From Bradyrhizobium sp. AZCC 1719 (GTDB lineage: Bacteria > Pseudomonadota > Alphaproteobacteria > Rhizobiales > Xanthobacteraceae): a DNA stretch of 64,000 nucleotides. Where the stretch lies: positions 1,579,001-1,643,000 of the forward strand of contig NZ_JAZHRU010000001.1 of NCBI RefSeq assembly GCF_036924525.1, given 5' to 3'. Below, in pieces: positions 62,426-64,000 of the stretch; the first letter of the stretch is position 1; each line of letters opens with the position of its first letter. A model generated the notes under the pieces. The model saw only the letters and a list, made by a program, of their open reading frames with translations. It was not told where the DNA came from and searched no databases. The translations under genes and the position numbers were made by a program.

Positions 62426-63118
62426 ATGTACACGCTCTATCATCATCCGTTCTGTCCGCATTCGCGCTTCATTCGCCTGGTGCTGGGCGAACACGGCCTC
62501 GACCTGCGCCTGGTGGAAGAGCGAGCCTGGGAGCGGCGTGAAGGGTTTCTCGTGCTCAATCCCGCGGGCACCACGCCGGTGTTGATGGCTGACGGCTTTC
62601 CGCCGATTCCCGGCGCAGGCGTCATCGCCGAATATCTCGACGAGACGCACGGCCTGGAGGCCGGCGAGCGGCGGCTGTTGCCGGCCTCGATGGCGGAGCG
62701 CGTCGAGGTCCGCCGGCTGATGGCGTGGTTCAACGAAAAATTCTTCGAGGAGGCCTCGAACCCGCTGGTAACCGAGCGCATCTATAAGCGTTTCATGAGC
62801 GAGGAGAATGGCGGCGGCGCGCCGGCGGCCGACGTGATCCGCGCAGCCAAGGCCAATGTGCGCTATCATCTGGCCTATATCGGCTGGCTGGCGCAGACGC
62901 GGAACTTCCTCGCCGGCGACCGGCTGAGCTACGCGGATCTCGCCGCCGCGGCGCACCTTTCGGCGATCGATTATCTGGGCGATGTCCCATGGAGCGAGGA
63001 CGAAGCGGCAAAGATGTGGTACGCGCGGGTGAAATCCCGCCCGTCGTTCCGCCCGCTCTTGAGCGAGTGGCTGGCGGGCGTGCCGGCGTCACGCACCTAC
63101 GTGGACCTCGACTTCTGA
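62426..63118 (+). CDS. Glutathione S-transferase family protein
   Basis: 230 residues. N-terminal thioredoxin-fold domain (about 1-77): [34 protein letters not shown] and a G-site region [12 protein letters not shown]-terminal helical domain (about 90-220) with [24 protein letters not shown] at 10-13 resembles a cysteine-type (beta/omega/glutaredoxin-like) active site. AAGGA precedes the ATG by 4 bases. Its stop touches the start of queG, so the two are likely cotranscribed. The substrate is unknown. Confidence 0.87.
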   Translation: MYTLYHHPFCPHSRFIRLVLGEHGLDLRLVEERAWERREGFLVLNPAGTTPVLMADGFPPIPGAGVIAEYLDETHGLEAGERRLLPASMAERVEVRRLMAWFNEKFFEEASNPLVTERIYKRFMSEENGGGAPAADVIRAAKANVRYHLAYIGWLAQTRNFLAGDRLSYADLAAAAHLSAIDYLGDVPWSEDEAAKMWYARVKSRPSFRPLLSEWLAGVPASRTYVDLDF

Positions 63119-64000
63119 ACAAGGCCGTCAAGCTCCCCGCCAGCGATCTAAAGTCCGCGCTCGTGCGCGAAGCCGCGACACTCGGTTTCGATTGCATCGG
63201 CGTCACCGATCCCGGCGCGCTCGGCAATGCCGGAAAATATTTCCGCGAGTTCCTCGATGCCGGCGCGCATGGCGACATGGACTGGCTCGCGGCACAACCC
63301 GAACGGCGGATGGATCCGCGCGTGCTGTGGCCGGGTGTGCGCTCGATCATCATGCTCGGCTTCAACTACGGACCCGATGACAATCCGCTCGCGCTTCTCG
63401 AAAAGCGCACACGCGGCGCAATCTCTGCCTATGCCCAGGGCGACGACTATCACGACGTGATCAAGAAGCGCCTGAAGACGCTGGCGCGGTGGCTGGTCGC
63501 GGCGTCGGGCGAGGAAGTTAAAGTATTCATCGATACTGCAGCGGTGATGGAAAAGCCGCTGGCGCAGGCGGCGGGACTCGGCTGGCAGGGCAAGCACACC
63601 AATCTGGTCTCGCGCGAGTTCGGCTCATGGCTGTTTCTCGGCGCGATCTTCACCGCCGCCGAACTGCCGCGCGACACCGCCGACACCGACCATTGCGGCT
63701 CATGCAACGCCTGCCAGGAGATCTGCCCGACTGCAGCGTTCCCCGCACCTTACAAGCTCGATGCGCGGCGCTGCATTTCCTACCTGACGATCGAGAACAA
63801 GGGCCCGATCCCGCGTGAATTCCGCAAAAGCATCGGCAACCGCATCTATGGCTGCGACGATTGCCTCGCCGTGTGCCCGTGGAACAAATTCGCGCAAAAA
63901 GGCCGCGAAACCAAACTCGCTGCACGCGCGGAATTGCGCGCGCCTTCGCTAGGAGAGTTGGCGCGGCTCGACGACGCCGCATTTCGCGCGCTGTTTTCGA
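63115..64000 (+). CDS. queG: Epoxyqueuosine reductase QueG (3' end beyond window)
   Basis: QueG reduces epoxyqueuosine to queuosine in tRNA with cobalamin and two 4Fe-4S clusters. The visible 295 codons include [30 protein letters not shown], the catalytic Asp in [36 protein letters not shown], and both ferredoxin-like motifs [12 protein letters not shown] and [13 protein letters not shown]. The reading frame opens from an unusual CTG at 63115 that overlaps the upstream stop; no ATG, GTG or TTG gives a full N-terminus, and the first in-frame ATG (within GDMDWL) is too late. The exact start is therefore uncertain. Confidence 0.92.
   Translation, partial: MNKAVKLPASDLKSALVREAATLGFDCIGVTDPGALGNAGKYFREFLDAGAHGDMDWLAAQPERRMDPRVLWPGVRSIIMLGFNYGPDDNPLALLEKRTRGAISAYAQGDDYHDVIKKRLKTLARWLVAASGEEVKVFIDTAAVMEKPLAQAAGLGWQGKHTNLVSREFGSWLFLGAIFTAAELPRDTADTDHCGSCNACQEICPTAAFPAPYKLDARRCISYLTIENKGPIPREFRKSIGNRIYGCDDCLAVCPWNKFAQKGRETKLAARAELRAPSLGELARLDDAAFRALFS

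Overview
This 64 kb window is a GC-rich (about 63-65%) alphaproteobacterial chromosome segment, most likely from Bradyrhizobium or a close relative (Nitrobacteraceae, Rhizobiales). The support is an Irr iron regulator with the GCPWHD haem motif, a DivL-type kinase with tyrosine in place of histidine, AddAB instead of RecBCD, a lineage-type AccD without its zinc ribbon, a ROSE thermometer in front of an hsp20 gene, and several families of palindromic intergenic repeats of the kind common in Bradyrhizobium. It looks like stable core chromosome. I see no prophage, integrase, insertion sequence, CRISPR array or plasmid backbone.

Layout. 1-6.2 kb: fabA (cut by the window edge) diverges from irr; then an SH3-domain exported protein, a 2-hydroxyacid dehydrogenase, a divergent LysR/aldo-keto reductase pair, and moeB. 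6.3-9.6 kb: an exported protein that looks like a dead serine protease, a fragment of a chemoreceptor gene beside a repeat, an orphan ParA ATPase and an acetyltransferase. 9.6-14.8 kb: mutM diverges from ubiE-ubiB-coaBC-dut. 15.1-20.4 kb: divL, a tsaE-amgK fusion, a PilZ protein and murU (cell-cycle control, tRNA t6A and peptidoglycan recycling). 20.7-27.8 kb: addB-addA-trxA. 27.9-40.2 kb: a long minus-strand block aroA-cmk-rpsA-sppA-ihfB-lapA-trpF-trpB-trpA-accD-folC-phosphoesterase. 40.4-43.6 kb: a FYDLN-acid family protein, tRNA-Ala(GGC) followed by a repeat and a GIY-YIG remnant, the ohrR/ohr peroxide pair, and a CaiB-type CoA transferase. 43.9-48.1 kb: ugpBAEC glycerol-3-phosphate uptake. 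48.3-51.6 kb: a heat-regulated hsp20-DUF1150 pair, a chemoreceptor and ptsN. 51.9-57.8 kb: rnd-lptC-lptA-lptB-rpoN-hpf in the order usual for proteobacteria. 58-64 kb: a FemAB/CelD-like protein with TPR repeats, tRNA-Leu(CAG), an NDUFA9-like protein, uppP, a glutathione S-transferase and queG (cut by the window edge).

The most interesting observation is coaBC (12943-14382). The coenzyme A enzyme carries an in-frame N-terminal ribbon-helix-helix domain of the FitA/VapB antitoxin type. The 58-bp gap in front of it holds two copies of the self-complementary octamer TGCTAGCA, forming a perfect 11-bp inverted repeat. No toxin gene is present. This suggests a biosynthetic enzyme that binds its own promoter, comparable in design to PutA; that is inference. 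Other points worth checking are a palindrome over the predicted irr transcription start, a CTTGAA/CCCCAT heat-shock promoter followed by a ROSE-type leader, twin OhrR-like operators, a tRNA-Ala whose CCA end is part of a repeat arm, and the exported pseudo-protease.
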